A DNA stretch of 64,000 nt from Roseicella frigidaeris (GTDB lineage Bacteria; Pseudomonadota; Alphaproteobacteria; Acetobacterales; Acetobacteraceae), in NCBI RefSeq assembly GCF_003258945.1, contig NZ_QLIX01000007.1, forward strand, positions 62,001 through 126,000, in the 5' to 3' direction. Below are positions 9,257 to 16,619 of this stretch, one piece after another. The notes beneath the pieces are model-generated. The model was not told the origin of the DNA. It did not search any database and was given only the letters and a program-made list of their open reading frames with translations. Within the stretch, counting starts at the first letter, position 1. The number at the start of each line of letters is the position of its first letter. The position numbers were made by a program, and so were the translations under genes.

Positions 9257-10015
9257 ATGGCCCCTGCCGATGCCGAAGACCCCGCCGCGGATGGCCATGC
9301 GGCCGGCCGCATCGCCGTGCCGGGCGCGCCGCCGCCGCCCGGCACGGCCTGGCCGCTGCCGCCGGGCCTGCATCCGCTCGGCCTCGGCGGCGCGCGCGAC
9401 GGCTTGCTCCGCGTGCCGGCCACCCTGCCGCCCGACCGGGCGCTGCCGCTGATCGTGATGCTGCACGGCGCGACCGGCGATGCCGCGCGGACGCTCCGCC
9501 GCCTCGCCCCCATCGCCGACAGCGCCCTGGTCATGCTCCCCGAAAGCCTCGGCCAGAGCTGGGACGTGCTGGAGGGCGGCTACGGGCCCGACATCGCCCG
9601 CATCGAGGCGGCGCTACGCCGCATCCTTGCCGCCTGGCCAGTCGATCCGCAGCGCATCGCCGTCGCCGGCTTCTCGGACGGGGCCTCCTACGCGCTGTCG
9701 CTGGCGCTGATGAACGGCAGCCTCTTCACCCATGCCCTCGCCTTCTCGCCCGGCTTCGTCGCGCCGATGCGGCTCGAGGGGCGGCCGCGCCTCTTCCTCA
9801 GCCATGGCACCGAGGATGCGGTGCTCTCCATCGAGCATTGCAGCCGCCGCCTGGTGCCGAAGCTGCAACGTGCCGGCTATCCGGTGATCTACCGCGAGTT
9901 CGCCGGCGGCCACACCTTGCCGGCGGAGATCGCGGTGACGGCCCTCGCCTTCCTGATGGCGGCCCAGGGGACCGCCCAGGGGACGGTTCAGGGGACGGCC
10001 CGGGGGGCGGATTGA
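9257..10015 (+). CDS. Alpha/beta-hydrolase, phospholipase/carboxylesterase (PHB-depolymerase-like) family
   Basis: A serine esterase of 252 residues. It shows LIVMLHGATGDA (oxyanion region), the nucleophile elbow VAGFSDGASYAL, an acid residue in SHGTEDAVLS and the catalytic histidine in FAGGHTLP. This gives a complete Ser-Asp-His triad in the expected order. No signal peptide is evident, so it is probably cytoplasmic. The last 16 codons are four 12-bp repeat units (AQGT, AQGT, VQGT, ARGA) at 9962-10009, an extension of no known function. The SDR gene follows after 53 bases. Confidence 0.85.
   Translation: MAPADAEDPAADGHAAGRIAVPGAPPPPGTAWPLPPGLHPLGLGGARDGLLRVPATLPPDRALPLIVMLHGATGDAARTLRRLAPIADSALVMLPESLGQSWDVLEGGYGPDIARIEAALRRILAAWPVDPQRIAVAGFSDGASYALSLALMNGSLFTHALAFSPGFVAPMRLEGRPRLFLSHGTEDAVLSIEHCSRRLVPKLQRAGYPVIYREFAGGHTLPAEIAVTALAFLMAAQGTAQGTVQGTARGAD
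9962..10009. repeat. Four 12-bp tandem repeats at the 3' end of the esterase gene
   Basis: Units GCCCAGGGGACC, GCCCAGGGGACG, GTTCAGGGGACG and GCCCGGGGGGCG lie in frame and encode AQGT-like tetrapeptides at the protein C-terminus. Length variation between strains would not disturb the catalytic domain. Confidence 0.8.
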
Positions 10016-10068
10016 GCCCAGCGCCCGCGGGTGCCAGCATCCCGCCGCGAAACGCGGAGGGAACCGTC

Positions 10069-10878
10069 ATGGACAGCATCGGCCCGGATCTCGAGGGCAA
10101 GGTGGCGATCGTCACCGGCGCCGGCTCGCGCCCCGGCGAGGGCGTCGGCAATGGCCGCGCCGCCGCCATCCTGCTCGCCCGCGCCGGGGCGAAGCTGGTG
10201 CTCGCCGATGCCGTCGCCGAATGGGCCGAGGAGACGCGGCGGCTGATCGAGGCCGAGGGCGGCGAGGCGGTGGTGGTCGCGGCCGATGTGACGAAGCCGG
10301 AGGAATGCCGCCGCATCGTCGAGGCGGCGACCGGGCGCTGGGGCCGGCTGGATGCGCTGGTGAACAATGTCGGCATCGGCGGCCCGCCCGGCACCGCGGA
10401 GGAGGTGGACCCGGAGGCCTGGGCGCAGGGAATGCTGGTCAACGTCACCTCCATGATGCTGATGGCGAAATACGCCGTGCCGGCGATGCGCGCCGCGGGC
10501 GGCGGGGCGATCGTCAATATCGGCTCGGTGGCCGGGCTGCGCGGCGGGCATCCCAACCTGCTCTACCCGACCAGCAAGGGGGCGGTGGTGAACATGACCC
10601 GCGCCATGGCGGTGCATCACGCACCGGACCGCATCCGGGTGAATTGCATCTGCCCCGGCATGGTCTACACGCCGATGGTGCAGCGGGGCGGCATGTCGCC
10701 GGAGATGCGCGAGGCGCGGCGCAAGCGCAGCATCCTCCAGGTGGAGGGCAGCGGCTGGGATGTCGGCGCGGCGGTCGCCTTCCTGTGCAGCGGCAATGCG
10801 CGCTGGATGACCGGCGCCATCGTCCCGGTCGATGCCGGCGCCACCGCCATCGCGGCGCTGCCCTCCGAGATGCGCTGA
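10069..10878 (+). CDS. Short-chain dehydrogenase/reductase (SDR)
   Basis: Classical SDR of 269 residues that oxidises or reduces an alcohol/ketone with NAD(P). The cofactor motif is VAIVTGAGSRPGEGVGNGRAAA, an extended form of TGxxxGxG. LVNNVGIGG (NNAG equivalent), the catalytic Ser in IVNIGSVAG and the YxxxK pair in LYPTSKGAV follow. Asp in LVLADAV at the end of beta-2 suggests NAD(H) preference. The start has RBS CGGAGGG 7 bases upstream. The insertion in the glycine-rich loop is shared with the SDR at 55955, so the two belong to the same subgroup. The substrate is unknown. Confidence 0.93.
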   Translation: MDSIGPDLEGKVAIVTGAGSRPGEGVGNGRAAAILLARAGAKLVLADAVAEWAEETRRLIEAEGGEAVVVAADVTKPEECRRIVEAATGRWGRLDALVNNVGIGGPPGTAEEVDPEAWAQGMLVNVTSMMLMAKYAVPAMRAAGGGAIVNIGSVAGLRGGHPNLLYPTSKGAVVNMTRAMAVHHAPDRIRVNCICPGMVYTPMVQRGGMSPEMREARRKRSILQVEGSGWDVGAAVAFLCSGNARWMTGAIVPVDAGATAIAALPSEMR

Positions 10879-10884
10879 CGCGCT

Positions 10885-10984
10885 CCCCACGACGCCGCTG
10901 CGCGCCGTCGTGGGGGCCCCGTGATTCGCCTCTGATCCTGGGCGCGTCACAGCCTGCCGTGGCAAAGCCACGGCAGGGCAACGG
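10885..10984. repeat. Family A intergenic repeat, copy 2
   Basis: It reads TCCCCACGACGCCGCTGCGCG, GGGGCCCCGTGATTCGCCTC, GCGTCACAGCCTGCCGTGGC and a closing hairpin (CCTGCCGTGGC...GCCACGGCAGG). The orientation is opposite to copy 1. It separates the convergent SDR and GMC genes. Confidence 0.7.
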
Positions 10985-11031
10985 AAGGCGACAGGATGGG
11001 CGGGGCGCTTCGCCGAGGCAGGGGCGCTGGT

Positions 11032-12657
11032 TCAGGCTGCCCGCGCCGCCGCCCGGATCAGGTCGGCCGCCTTCTCGGCGACGCTCAGCACCGTCGCGTT
11101 GATGTTGCAGACCGGGATGTCGGGGAAGACCGAGGCATCCACCACCCGCAGCCCCGCCACGCCCCGCAGCCGGAGCTGCGGGTCGAGCGGCGCTGCCGGA
11201 TCGCCGCCCATCCGCACCGTGCCGCAGGGATGGTAGACGGTGCCGCCGGTCGCCTGCGCATAGTCCAGCAGATCGGCGTCGCTCTCGGCCGCCGGCCCCG
11301 GCCGCGCCTCGCCGGCGACGATGCCGGCCAGCGGCGGCGCCGTCAGCCAGCGCCGGGCGAGGCGCATGCCCCGCACCAGGCAGTCCCGGTCCGCCGCCGC
11401 GCTCAGATGCCGCGGCGCGATGCGCGGCGCCACGGCCGGGTCGGGCGAGGCGAGCGCCACGCTGCCGCGGCTCTCCGGCCGGCATTGCCAGACGCCGATG
11501 GTCAGCCCCGGCGCCACCTCCGGCACGCCGATGCAGAGGCCCGGCCAGCGCCCCTCCCCCGGCGCCTCCGCCCAGGAGAGCGGGCCGCCATTGAGCTGGA
11601 TGTCCGGCGCCTCCAGCCCCGGCAGGGTGCGCGAGAAGAGCGAGAACATCCCGGGCGACCAGGTCAGCACGCCATCGCCGCGCATCGCCCAGCGCAGCGC
11701 CTCCAGCGGCAGCCGCCAGCCGGCGATGCGCCGGTTCGCCGACCAGCGATGCGCCGCCAGCCGGAAGCCCATCCGCGCGATGTAGTGGTCCTGCAGGTTG
11801 GCGCCGATCCCCGGCATGTCGCGCATCACCGGGATGCCGAGCGCGGCCAGCGCCTCCCCCGGCCCGAGGCCCGAGAGCATCAGCAGCTGCGGCGAGCCGA
11901 TGGCCCCCGCGCTCAGCACCACCTCGCGCCGGGCCCGCACGACCTGCTCGGCGCCGTCGCGGCGGATGGCGACGCCGGTCGCGCGCCCCCCCTCGATCAC
12001 GATGCGCAGCGCCAGGGCGCGGTCGATCAGCGAGAGGTTCGGCCGCCGCAGCGCCGGCACCAGATAGGCGCGCGCGGCGGAGACGCGGCGGCGGCCGCGC
12101 CGCGTCTGCTGGAAGGTGGCGAAGCCCTCGCGCTCCGGCCCGTTCATGTCTGCCTGCACCGGCAGGCCGATGGCGCGCGCCGCCTCGGCGAGGGGGCCGA
12201 GCAGCGGCGGCACCTCGGCCAGGTGCTCGACCGGCTGCGGCCCCTCCGTGCCGCGCCCCTCGCCGCCGCCGGCGAAGGCCTCGTGCCGCTGGAAATAGGG
12301 CAGCAGCGCCTCCCAGCCCCAGCCGGTGCAGCCCTTCTGCGCCCAGAGGTCGTAGTCGGTGGGATGCCCGCGCACATGGCCGAGCCCGTTGATCGAGGAG
12401 GAACCGCCCCAGACCCGGCCGCGCGGATAGTCGAGCGCGCGATGCCCGGTCGCCGCGTCCGGCTCGGTGCGGTAGCCCCAGGTGAGGTGCGGATGCGTCA
12501 GGATCTTCGCATAGCCGGCGGGGATGTGGATCCAGGGATGCCGGTCCGGCCCGCCCGCCTCGATCACCGCGACGGAGGCGCCATCGGCGGAAAGGCGGTT
12601 GGCCAGCACGCAGCCGGCGCTGCCGGCGCCGAGGACGACGTAATCGAATTCACTCAT
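11032..12657 (-). CDS. GMC-family FAD oxidoreductase (choline/alcohol dehydrogenase type)
   Basis: A 541-residue flavoprotein. The N-terminal dinucleotide motif is YVVLGAGSAGCVLANRL. GMC signature 1 is GRVWGGSSSINGLGHVRG, and signature 2 is GAIGSPQLLMLSGLGP. The active-site histidine is in HPCGTVRMGGDP near the C-terminus, followed by VCNINATVLSVAEKAADLI. Such enzymes oxidise choline, aliphatic or aromatic alcohols and pass electrons to a quinone or oxygen; specificity is not readable. A 9-bp-stem hairpin (12665-12687) lies directly before the start codon. A second GMC gene with similar architecture is at 60368-61987. Confidence 0.93.
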   Translation of the reverse strand: MSEFDYVVLGAGSAGCVLANRLSADGASVAVIEAGGPDRHPWIHIPAGYAKILTHPHLTWGYRTEPDAATGHRALDYPRGRVWGGSSSINGLGHVRGHPTDYDLWAQKGCTGWGWEALLPYFQRHEAFAGGGEGRGTEGPQPVEHLAEVPPLLGPLAEAARAIGLPVQADMNGPEREGFATFQQTRRGRRRVSAARAYLVPALRRPNLSLIDRALALRIVIEGGRATGVAIRRDGAEQVVRARREVVLSAGAIGSPQLLMLSGLGPGEALAALGIPVMRDMPGIGANLQDHYIARMGFRLAAHRWSANRRIAGWRLPLEALRWAMRGDGVLTWSPGMFSLFSRTLPGLEAPDIQLNGGPLSWAEAPGEGRWPGLCIGVPEVAPGLTIGVWQCRPESRGSVALASPDPAVAPRIAPRHLSAAADRDCLVRGMRLARRWLTAPPLAGIVAGEARPGPAAESDADLLDYAQATGGTVYHPCGTVRMGGDPAAPLDPQLRLRGVAGLRVVDASVFPDIPVCNINATVLSVAEKAADLIRAAARAA

Positions 12658-12664
12658 GCCGAGC

Positions 12665-12687
12665 GCAGGACGGTTTCACCGTCCTGC
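12665..12687. promoter_or_regulatory. Hairpin in the 5' leader of the GMC gene
   Basis: GCAGGACGG-TTTCA-CCGTCCTGC is a perfect 9-bp inverted repeat 8 bases before the ATG at 12657. It covers the place where a ribosome binding site would lie. It could limit translation or be a protein-binding site; no direct proof is visible. Confidence 0.35.
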
Positions 12688-12693
12688 CCCTCA

Positions 12694-12817
12694 ATCGCCG
12701 GGCGCCGCTTCCAGCGGCTTGGCTTCGTGCCGTCGCGCCGACAGGCGCGCCTAGCGGCGCGACGCGCGGCGCCCATTCGGGCGCTCGGCATGAATGACGC
12801 ATTCATGCCGTTGGTAT
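12694..12817. repeat. Family B repeat, copy 2 (one end degraded)
   Basis: It contains GGCGCGCCTAGCGGCGCGAC, GGCGCCCATTCGGGCGCTCGGC and the TGAATGACGCATTCA palindrome, ending in GCCGTTGGTAT. All are shared with the complete copies at 14318 and 63477. The left end is diverged. It lies immediately 3' of the LysR gene. Confidence 0.7.
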
Positions 12818-12820
12818 TGT

Positions 12821-13777
12821 TCATTCGGGCAGGGGCTCGAGCTGGGCCGGCGCGACGTCGCGGGCGAGGGAGAGGATCAGCCGCCGCAGCCAGGCATGGC
12901 CGTCATCCGCCTCCAGCCGGCGGTGGAAGATGAGGGAGAGGCGGGTGTGCTCCACCGCGATCGGCGGGTCCCGCAGCACCAGCCGGTGCGCCAGGGCAAG
13001 CTGCGCCGCGAGCCGGCCGGAGAGGGTGATCACCATGTCGGTCCGCTGCAGGATCTCCGGCACCGCCGAGAGATGCGCCACCACCGCGCCCAGCCGCCGC
13101 GGATGCCCGGCCTCGCGCATCGCCGCGTCCAGCACGCCGTCGCGCGAGCCGTTCGGCGAGTGCAGCAGGTGCGGCACGCTGGCGAAGCGCGCGAGGGTGA
13201 GCTCGCCCTCGGCCAGCGGATGGCCGGGCCGCATCAGCGTGCAGAAGGCCTCCGGCAGCAGCCGCAGCCGCGTGTAGAGCGCCGGCGGCTCCGGCAGCAC
13301 GGCGACGGCGAGGATGGCGTCGCCGCAATCCAGCAGCGCCTCCCAATTCGTGCGGTCGGCATGCGCGATGGCGAGCAGGCAGCCCGGCGCCTCCTGCCGC
13401 ATGCGCTGCAGCAGCGCTGGGGCCAGCACCGCCTCGGCATATTCGCTGAAGCCGACGGGGAAGACGCGCTCGCTCGTCGCCGGGTCGAAGGGCGCGCGGG
13501 CGGTGAGCAGGTCGCGCAGCCGGTCCAGCGCCTCGGCCACCGGCTTCTCCAGGCTGCGGGCCAGCTCGGTCGGCTCGACCCCGCCGGGGCGGCGCAGGAA
13601 AAGCTCGTCGCCGAGCGCCGCGCGCAGCCGGCCGAGCGCATTGGAGACGGCGGGCTGCGACAGGCCCAGCCGCTCCGCCGCGCGGGTAACGTGCCGCTCC
13701 CGCGCCACCGCGTCGAAGACGCGCAGCAGGTTGAGGTCGAGAGTGGCGAGATCGGTCACGCCGCAGCCCCGCATCAT
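12821..13777 (-). CDS. LysR-family transcriptional regulator
   Basis: A 318-residue LysR regulator. The winged helix-turn-helix at residues 10-70 reads LNLLRVFDAVARERHVTRAAERLGLSQPAVSNALGRLR (shown in parts: VTRAAERLG, SQPAVSNAL). A two-lobed effector domain follows, starting near residue 95 with FPVGFSEYAEAVLAPAL. It is divergent from the DoxX-type gene at 13877, with only 99 bases between, so it probably controls that gene and itself. An internal GTG six codons in (13759) is an alternative start. The effector is unknown. Confidence 0.93.
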   Translation of the reverse strand: MMRGCGVTDLATLDLNLLRVFDAVARERHVTRAAERLGLSQPAVSNALGRLRAALGDELFLRRPGGVEPTELARSLEKPVAEALDRLRDLLTARAPFDPATSERVFPVGFSEYAEAVLAPALLQRMRQEAPGCLLAIAHADRTNWEALLDCGDAILAVAVLPEPPALYTRLRLLPEAFCTLMRPGHPLAEGELTLARFASVPHLLHSPNGSRDGVLDAAMREAGHPRRLGAVVAHLSAVPEILQRTDMVITLSGRLAAQLALAHRLVLRDPPIAVEHTRLSLIFHRRLEADDGHAWLRRLILSLARDVAPAQLEPLPE

Positions 13778-13876
13778 TCAGCGCGGTGATGATGCCGGCT
13801 CCGGCCCGGGCTTGGAAGCGTGGCCAGCCGCGGCGGCATGGTCCGCGGCACGCGGCGACGCCGCGGGACCGACAGG

Positions 13877-14320
13877 ATGACAGAGACGATGCCCGATACC
13901 CGGATCACCACCCCCTATGCCGCGCTGCTGCTCCGCCTCGGCCTTGGCGCCCTCTTCCTCGGCCATGGCGCGGTGCTGAAGCTCGGCACCTACGGGCTCA
14001 GCGGGACGATGGCCTATTTCGGCAGCATCGGCTATCCGCCGGCGCTCGGCGCCGTCCTCGCCCCGGCCGAGACGCTGGGCGGCCTCGCCCTGATCCTCGG
14101 CCTCGGGGTGCGCTGGGTCAGCCTCGCCCTGGTGCCCTTGCTGATCGGCGCCACGCTGCAGCACACGGCGCATGGCTGGCTCTTCACCGCGCCGGGCGGC
14201 GGCTGGGAATTCCCGGCCTTCTGAACGCTGGCGCTGCTGGTCCAGGCCGGGCTCGGCGCCGGCGCCTTCGCGCTCGAGGCGCGCCGGGCCGCCGCGCCCC
14301 GCCTCGCGCCGCAGGACTGA
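13877..14320 (+). pseudogene. DoxX-family membrane protein interrupted by an in-frame TGA
   Basis: A small four-helix membrane protein of the DoxX/DUF417-like class. From the ATG at 13877, helices include LLLRLGLGALFLGHGAVLKLG, GAVLAPAETLGGLALILGLG and a third at WVSLALVPLLIGATLQ. After WEFPAF a TGA stops translation at codon 116 (14222-14224). The same frame continues as TLALLVQAGLGAGAFALEARR for 31 more codons to TGA 14318, and this is the fourth helix expected in DoxX proteins. A one-base change of TGG to TGA would explain this. It may produce a truncated three-helix protein, or be inactive. Its divergent LysR neighbour is intact. Confidence 0.75.
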
Positions 14321-14503
14321 TACGACTGGCCGTTGCTGGTGCCCCATCAACGGCCCCCATTGGCAGTCCCCTTGGCGCCGGGCGCAACCCTCCGGTTCGT
14401 CTGGGCCTTGGCGGCGTCGCGCTGACAGGCGCACCTTACGGCGCGACCGGCGGCGCCCGTTCGGGCGCTCGGCATGAAGGAAGCATTCATGCCGGTGGTA
14501 TGA
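14318..14503. repeat. Family B MITE-like repeat, complete copy
   Basis: 186 bp with imperfect terminal inverted repeats: TGATACGACTGGC at 14318-14330, and at 14491-14503 the complement of TCATACCACCGGC (10 of 13 match). The interior carries the palindromes CGGCGCCCGTTCGGGCGCTCG and ATGAAGGAAGCATTCAT. The first three bases provide the terminal stop codon of the DoxX frame. No open reading frame is convincing inside. Confidence 0.75.
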
Positions 14504-14512
14504 GAACGCCCT

Positions 14513-14604
14513 CCACGGCTGCTTCGCGGCCGTGGGGGGACCCCATGCTTCGGCCCCGGGCCCGAGATGCGTCACAGCCTGCCGCGGCGAGCCGCGGCAG
14601 GGGG
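14513..14604. repeat. Family A intergenic repeat, copy 3
   Basis: CCACGGCTGCTTCGCGGCCGTGG hairpin, GGGACCCCATG, GATGCGTCACAGCCTG and the closing hairpin CCTGCCGCGGCGAGCCGCGGCAGG. It follows directly after a family B element. The pair fills the space between the DoxX gene and the S24 repressor gene, so repeats mark the left edge of the phage-like cluster. Confidence 0.7.
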
Positions 14605-14619
14605 CGAGAGCCGCCGGGA

Positions 14620-15264
14620 TCACTGGGTGGCCCAGACGATCCGGTGCATCCAGGCGAGCTCCGGCAGCTCGAAGCTGTAATCCGGATGCGCCGGGTTCAG
14701 GCTGCGCAGCTCGATGCGGCGGGCCGATTGCCGCTTCAGCTCCTTGGCCATCACCTCGCCCTTCAGCGTCCGCACCACCACGCGGTCGCCACGGCGCACC
14801 GGCGCGGCGGGGGAGACGATGACGACATCGCCGTCGCGGAAGACCGGCTCCATGCTCTCGCCGGAGATCTCGAGCGCATAGGCATTGGGATCGCCGACCT
14901 CGGGCACCGAGATCTCGTCCCAGCCGCCGCCGACCGGATAGCCGCCATCATCGAAATAGCCCTCGCCGCCGGCCTGGGCGAGGCCGATGAGCGGGATGCG
15001 CCGGCCGAGGCCCCGGCCGCTGCGCGGCAGGGCGGCGGCGCCCGTCACCAGCGCGGCGAATTCCGAGAAGCCGGCGCCGGTCGCGGCCAGGACCTTGGCC
15101 ACGCTCTCGGTCGAGGGCCAGCGCGCCCGGCCATCCGAGCCGATGCGCTTCGAGGGGTTGAAGGCGGTTGCGTCCAGCCCGGCCTTGCGGGCCAGGCCGG
15201 AGGCGGACAGGCCATTCTCCGCCGCCAGCGCATCGAGCGCCCGCCAGATATCGTCATGCGTCAC
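14620..15264 (-). CDS. S24/LexA-like repressor (HTH + self-cleaving peptidase)
   Basis: A phage-CI/LexA-type regulator of 214 residues from the GTG at 15264; an ATG at 15297 would give 225. The N-terminal helix-turn-helix is around THDDIWRALDALA and GLSASGLARKAGLD. The C-terminal S24 peptidase has the catalytic Ser in EISGESMEPVFRDGD and the general-base Lys in LKGEVMAKELKR. An AG dipeptide in LAQAGGEGYF is a possible autocleavage site. It would repress the adjacent late genes until DNA damage. The IS1595 transposon now lies 85 bases upstream of this start and separates it from those genes. Confidence 0.88.
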   Translation of the reverse strand: MTHDDIWRALDALAAENGLSASGLARKAGLDATAFNPSKRIGSDGRARWPSTESVAKVLAATGAGFSEFAALVTGAAALPRSGRGLGRRIPLIGLAQAGGEGYFDDGGYPVGGGWDEISVPEVGDPNAYALEISGESMEPVFRDGDVVIVSPAAPVRRGDRVVVRTLKGEVMAKELKRQSARRIELRSLNPAHPDYSFELPELAWMHRIVWATQ

Positions 15265-15348
15265 GGCATTGCCCCACAAGGTCTCGGGCCCGATCACAGG
15301 CAGATCGCTTCATGGGCATAACATCCTAGGGATGGAGTCGGAGATCAA

Positions 15349-15362
15349 TAGGCGAATTTTCC
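15349..15362. repeat. 14-bp direct repeat, left flank of the transposon
   Basis: TAGGCGAATTTTCC occurs here and again at 18721-18734, immediately outside the inverted ends, in the same orientation. It is the likely target-site duplication. IS1595 elements usually make 8-bp duplications, so part of the 14-bp match may be coincidence. Confidence 0.7.
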
Positions 15363-15364
15363 CC

Positions 15365-15385
15365 ATTATCCCTTTGACAAAGGAG
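15365..15385. repeat. Left terminal inverted repeat of the IS1595 element
   Basis: The sequence is ATTATCCCTTTGACAAAGGAG, perfectly complementary to 18700-18720. Its core CCTTTG-A-CAAAGG is itself a near-palindrome, a plausible transposase-binding site. It also contains TTGACA. Confidence 0.9.
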
Positions 15386-15401
15386 ACATCAAGCCTAGAA
15401 T
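15374..15401 (+). promoter_or_regulatory. Sigma-70-type promoter of the transposase gene, -35 inside the inverted repeat
   Basis: TTGACA (15374-15379), a 16-base spacer and TAGAAT (15396-15401), 23 bases before the transposase ATG. The -35 hexamer is a perfect consensus and the -10 matches five of six positions. Transposase binding to the end could thus autoregulate the gene. Confidence 0.65.
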
Positions 15402-15424
15402 CCTGAGCTTAGGGAGCAAGGCCC

Positions 15425-16369
15425 ATGACCGCTGACCTGACTGCGCCGATCTACCAAGACGAGGAAGCGGCCCGAGCGCACCTTGAGGCGCAGCGTTGGC
15501 CGGGCGGCCCGGTCTGCCCGAAATGCGGCACGGTGGACAACGCGACGCGGCTTCAGGGGGAGAAGCACCGGCCCGGCCTGCTGGAATGTCGCGCCTGTCG
15601 CAAGCAGTTCTCGGTGACGGTCGGGACGGTGTTCGAGCGCAGCCATGTGCCGCTGCACAAGTGGGTGCTGGCGGTGCATCTGATCACGGCCAGCAAGAAG
15701 GGCATGAGCGCGCACCAGCTCCATCGCATGCTGCGCGTTACCTACAAGACCGCCTGGTTCATGGCGCATCGCATCCGCGAGGCGATGACCGACGAGAACC
15801 CGGCGCCGCTCGGCGGCGAAGGCAAGATCATCGAGGCGGATGAGACCTACCAGGGCAAGGTGGAGGAGCCGGAGAAGCTCACCAAGAAGGGTAAGCCAAC
15901 CCTCAAGGGACGCCGCGCCGTGGTGGCCCTGGTGGAGCGTGGCGGCGGGGTGCGTGCGGTGCATCTGCCGAAGGTGACGCACAAGAATGTCGGGGAGGTG
16001 CTGGCGAAGCACGCCGATCCCAGGAGCGTGCTCTACACGGACGAAAGCCGCTTGTACCCGGCCAACGGCCGCGCCTTCGCCGGGCATGAGACGGTGCGCC
16101 ATTCGGCCGGGGAGTATGCCCGTGGTCCATGGGGGCCGCGCCGCATCCACACCAACAGCGTCGAGGGGTTCTTCGGCATCTTCAAGCGCGGCATGGCGGG
16201 GGTGTACCACCATGTCGGGGAGCAGCACTTACAGCGCTACCTCAACGAGTTCGCCTTCCGCTACTCGCACCGCGTGAAGCTTGGGGTGGATGACCGCCAG
16301 CGCGCCCTGCTGGCGCTGCGTGGCATCGAGGGCAAGCGCCTGACCTATCGGCGGATTAACGCGGCCTAG
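15425..16369 (+). CDS. IS1595-family transposase
   Basis: A DDE-type transposase of 314 residues. An N-terminal zinc ribbon shows CPKCGTVD at about residue 35 and CRACRKQFSVTVGTVFE at about 57. A helix-turn-helix region lies around KKGMSAHQLHRML. The catalytic core (ISXO2-like) includes IIEADETYQG (first Asp), VLYTDESRLYP (second Asp) and HTNSVEGFFGIFKRG (family N-x-x-E pattern). RBS AGGGAG lies 8 bases before the start. The frame is intact, so the element may still be mobile. Confidence 0.95.
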   Translation: MTADLTAPIYQDEEAARAHLEAQRWPGGPVCPKCGTVDNATRLQGEKHRPGLLECRACRKQFSVTVGTVFERSHVPLHKWVLAVHLITASKKGMSAHQLHRMLRVTYKTAWFMAHRIREAMTDENPAPLGGEGKIIEADETYQGKVEEPEKLTKKGKPTLKGRRAVVALVERGGGVRAVHLPKVTHKNVGEVLAKHADPRSVLYTDESRLYPANGRAFAGHETVRHSAGEYARGPWGPRRIHTNSVEGFFGIFKRGMAGVYHHVGEQHLQRYLNEFAFRYSHRVKLGVDDRQRALLALRGIEGKRLTYRRINAA

Positions 16370-16589
16370 GACCGAGAGGCAGAGGGCCAGGGCGTTCTTC
16401 ACTTGGCTGCGAGGCCAAATTAGAGTGGAGCGGTAGGGAGCGCAGGTAGCGACACATGAACGGTGCGTGAACGCTCGGATCAAAAAGAAAAAGAATATCA
16501 GCAAGATAACGAAAAGGCGAGTGTTGCTTGACCATGTGCACAAATAGGCATAGATAGCCTATGGGCGGTCATGCGCTGGATTAGCCAGA

Positions 16590-16605
16590 GCACTCGAAAG
16601 AGTGC
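16590..16605. terminator. Short hairpin between transposase and DUF3800 gene
   Basis: GCACTC-GAAA-GAGTGC, a 6-bp stem with a stable GAAA tetraloop, lies between the convergent transposase and DUF3800 frames. No T-tract follows on either strand, so termination is only a suggestion. The rest of 16370-16619 holds no convincing gene. Confidence 0.3.
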
Positions 16606-16619
16606 AGGCGGCAACGCAA

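Noticed and set aside
14222-14224. Selenocysteine codon in the DoxX gene
   Set aside because: DoxX proteins are not known to contain Sec, and no SECIS-like hairpin follows; a nonsense change is simpler.
14600-15300. tRNA or integrase-linked attachment site at the left edge of the phage-like cluster
   Set aside because: No tRNA-like cloverleaf and no integrase gene could be found at either edge.
16229-16543. Minus-strand frame at the end of the transposase gene
   Set aside because: It is antisense to the transposase in its larger part, with no RBS or conserved motif; the hydrophobic start is from an AT-rich noncoding stretch.
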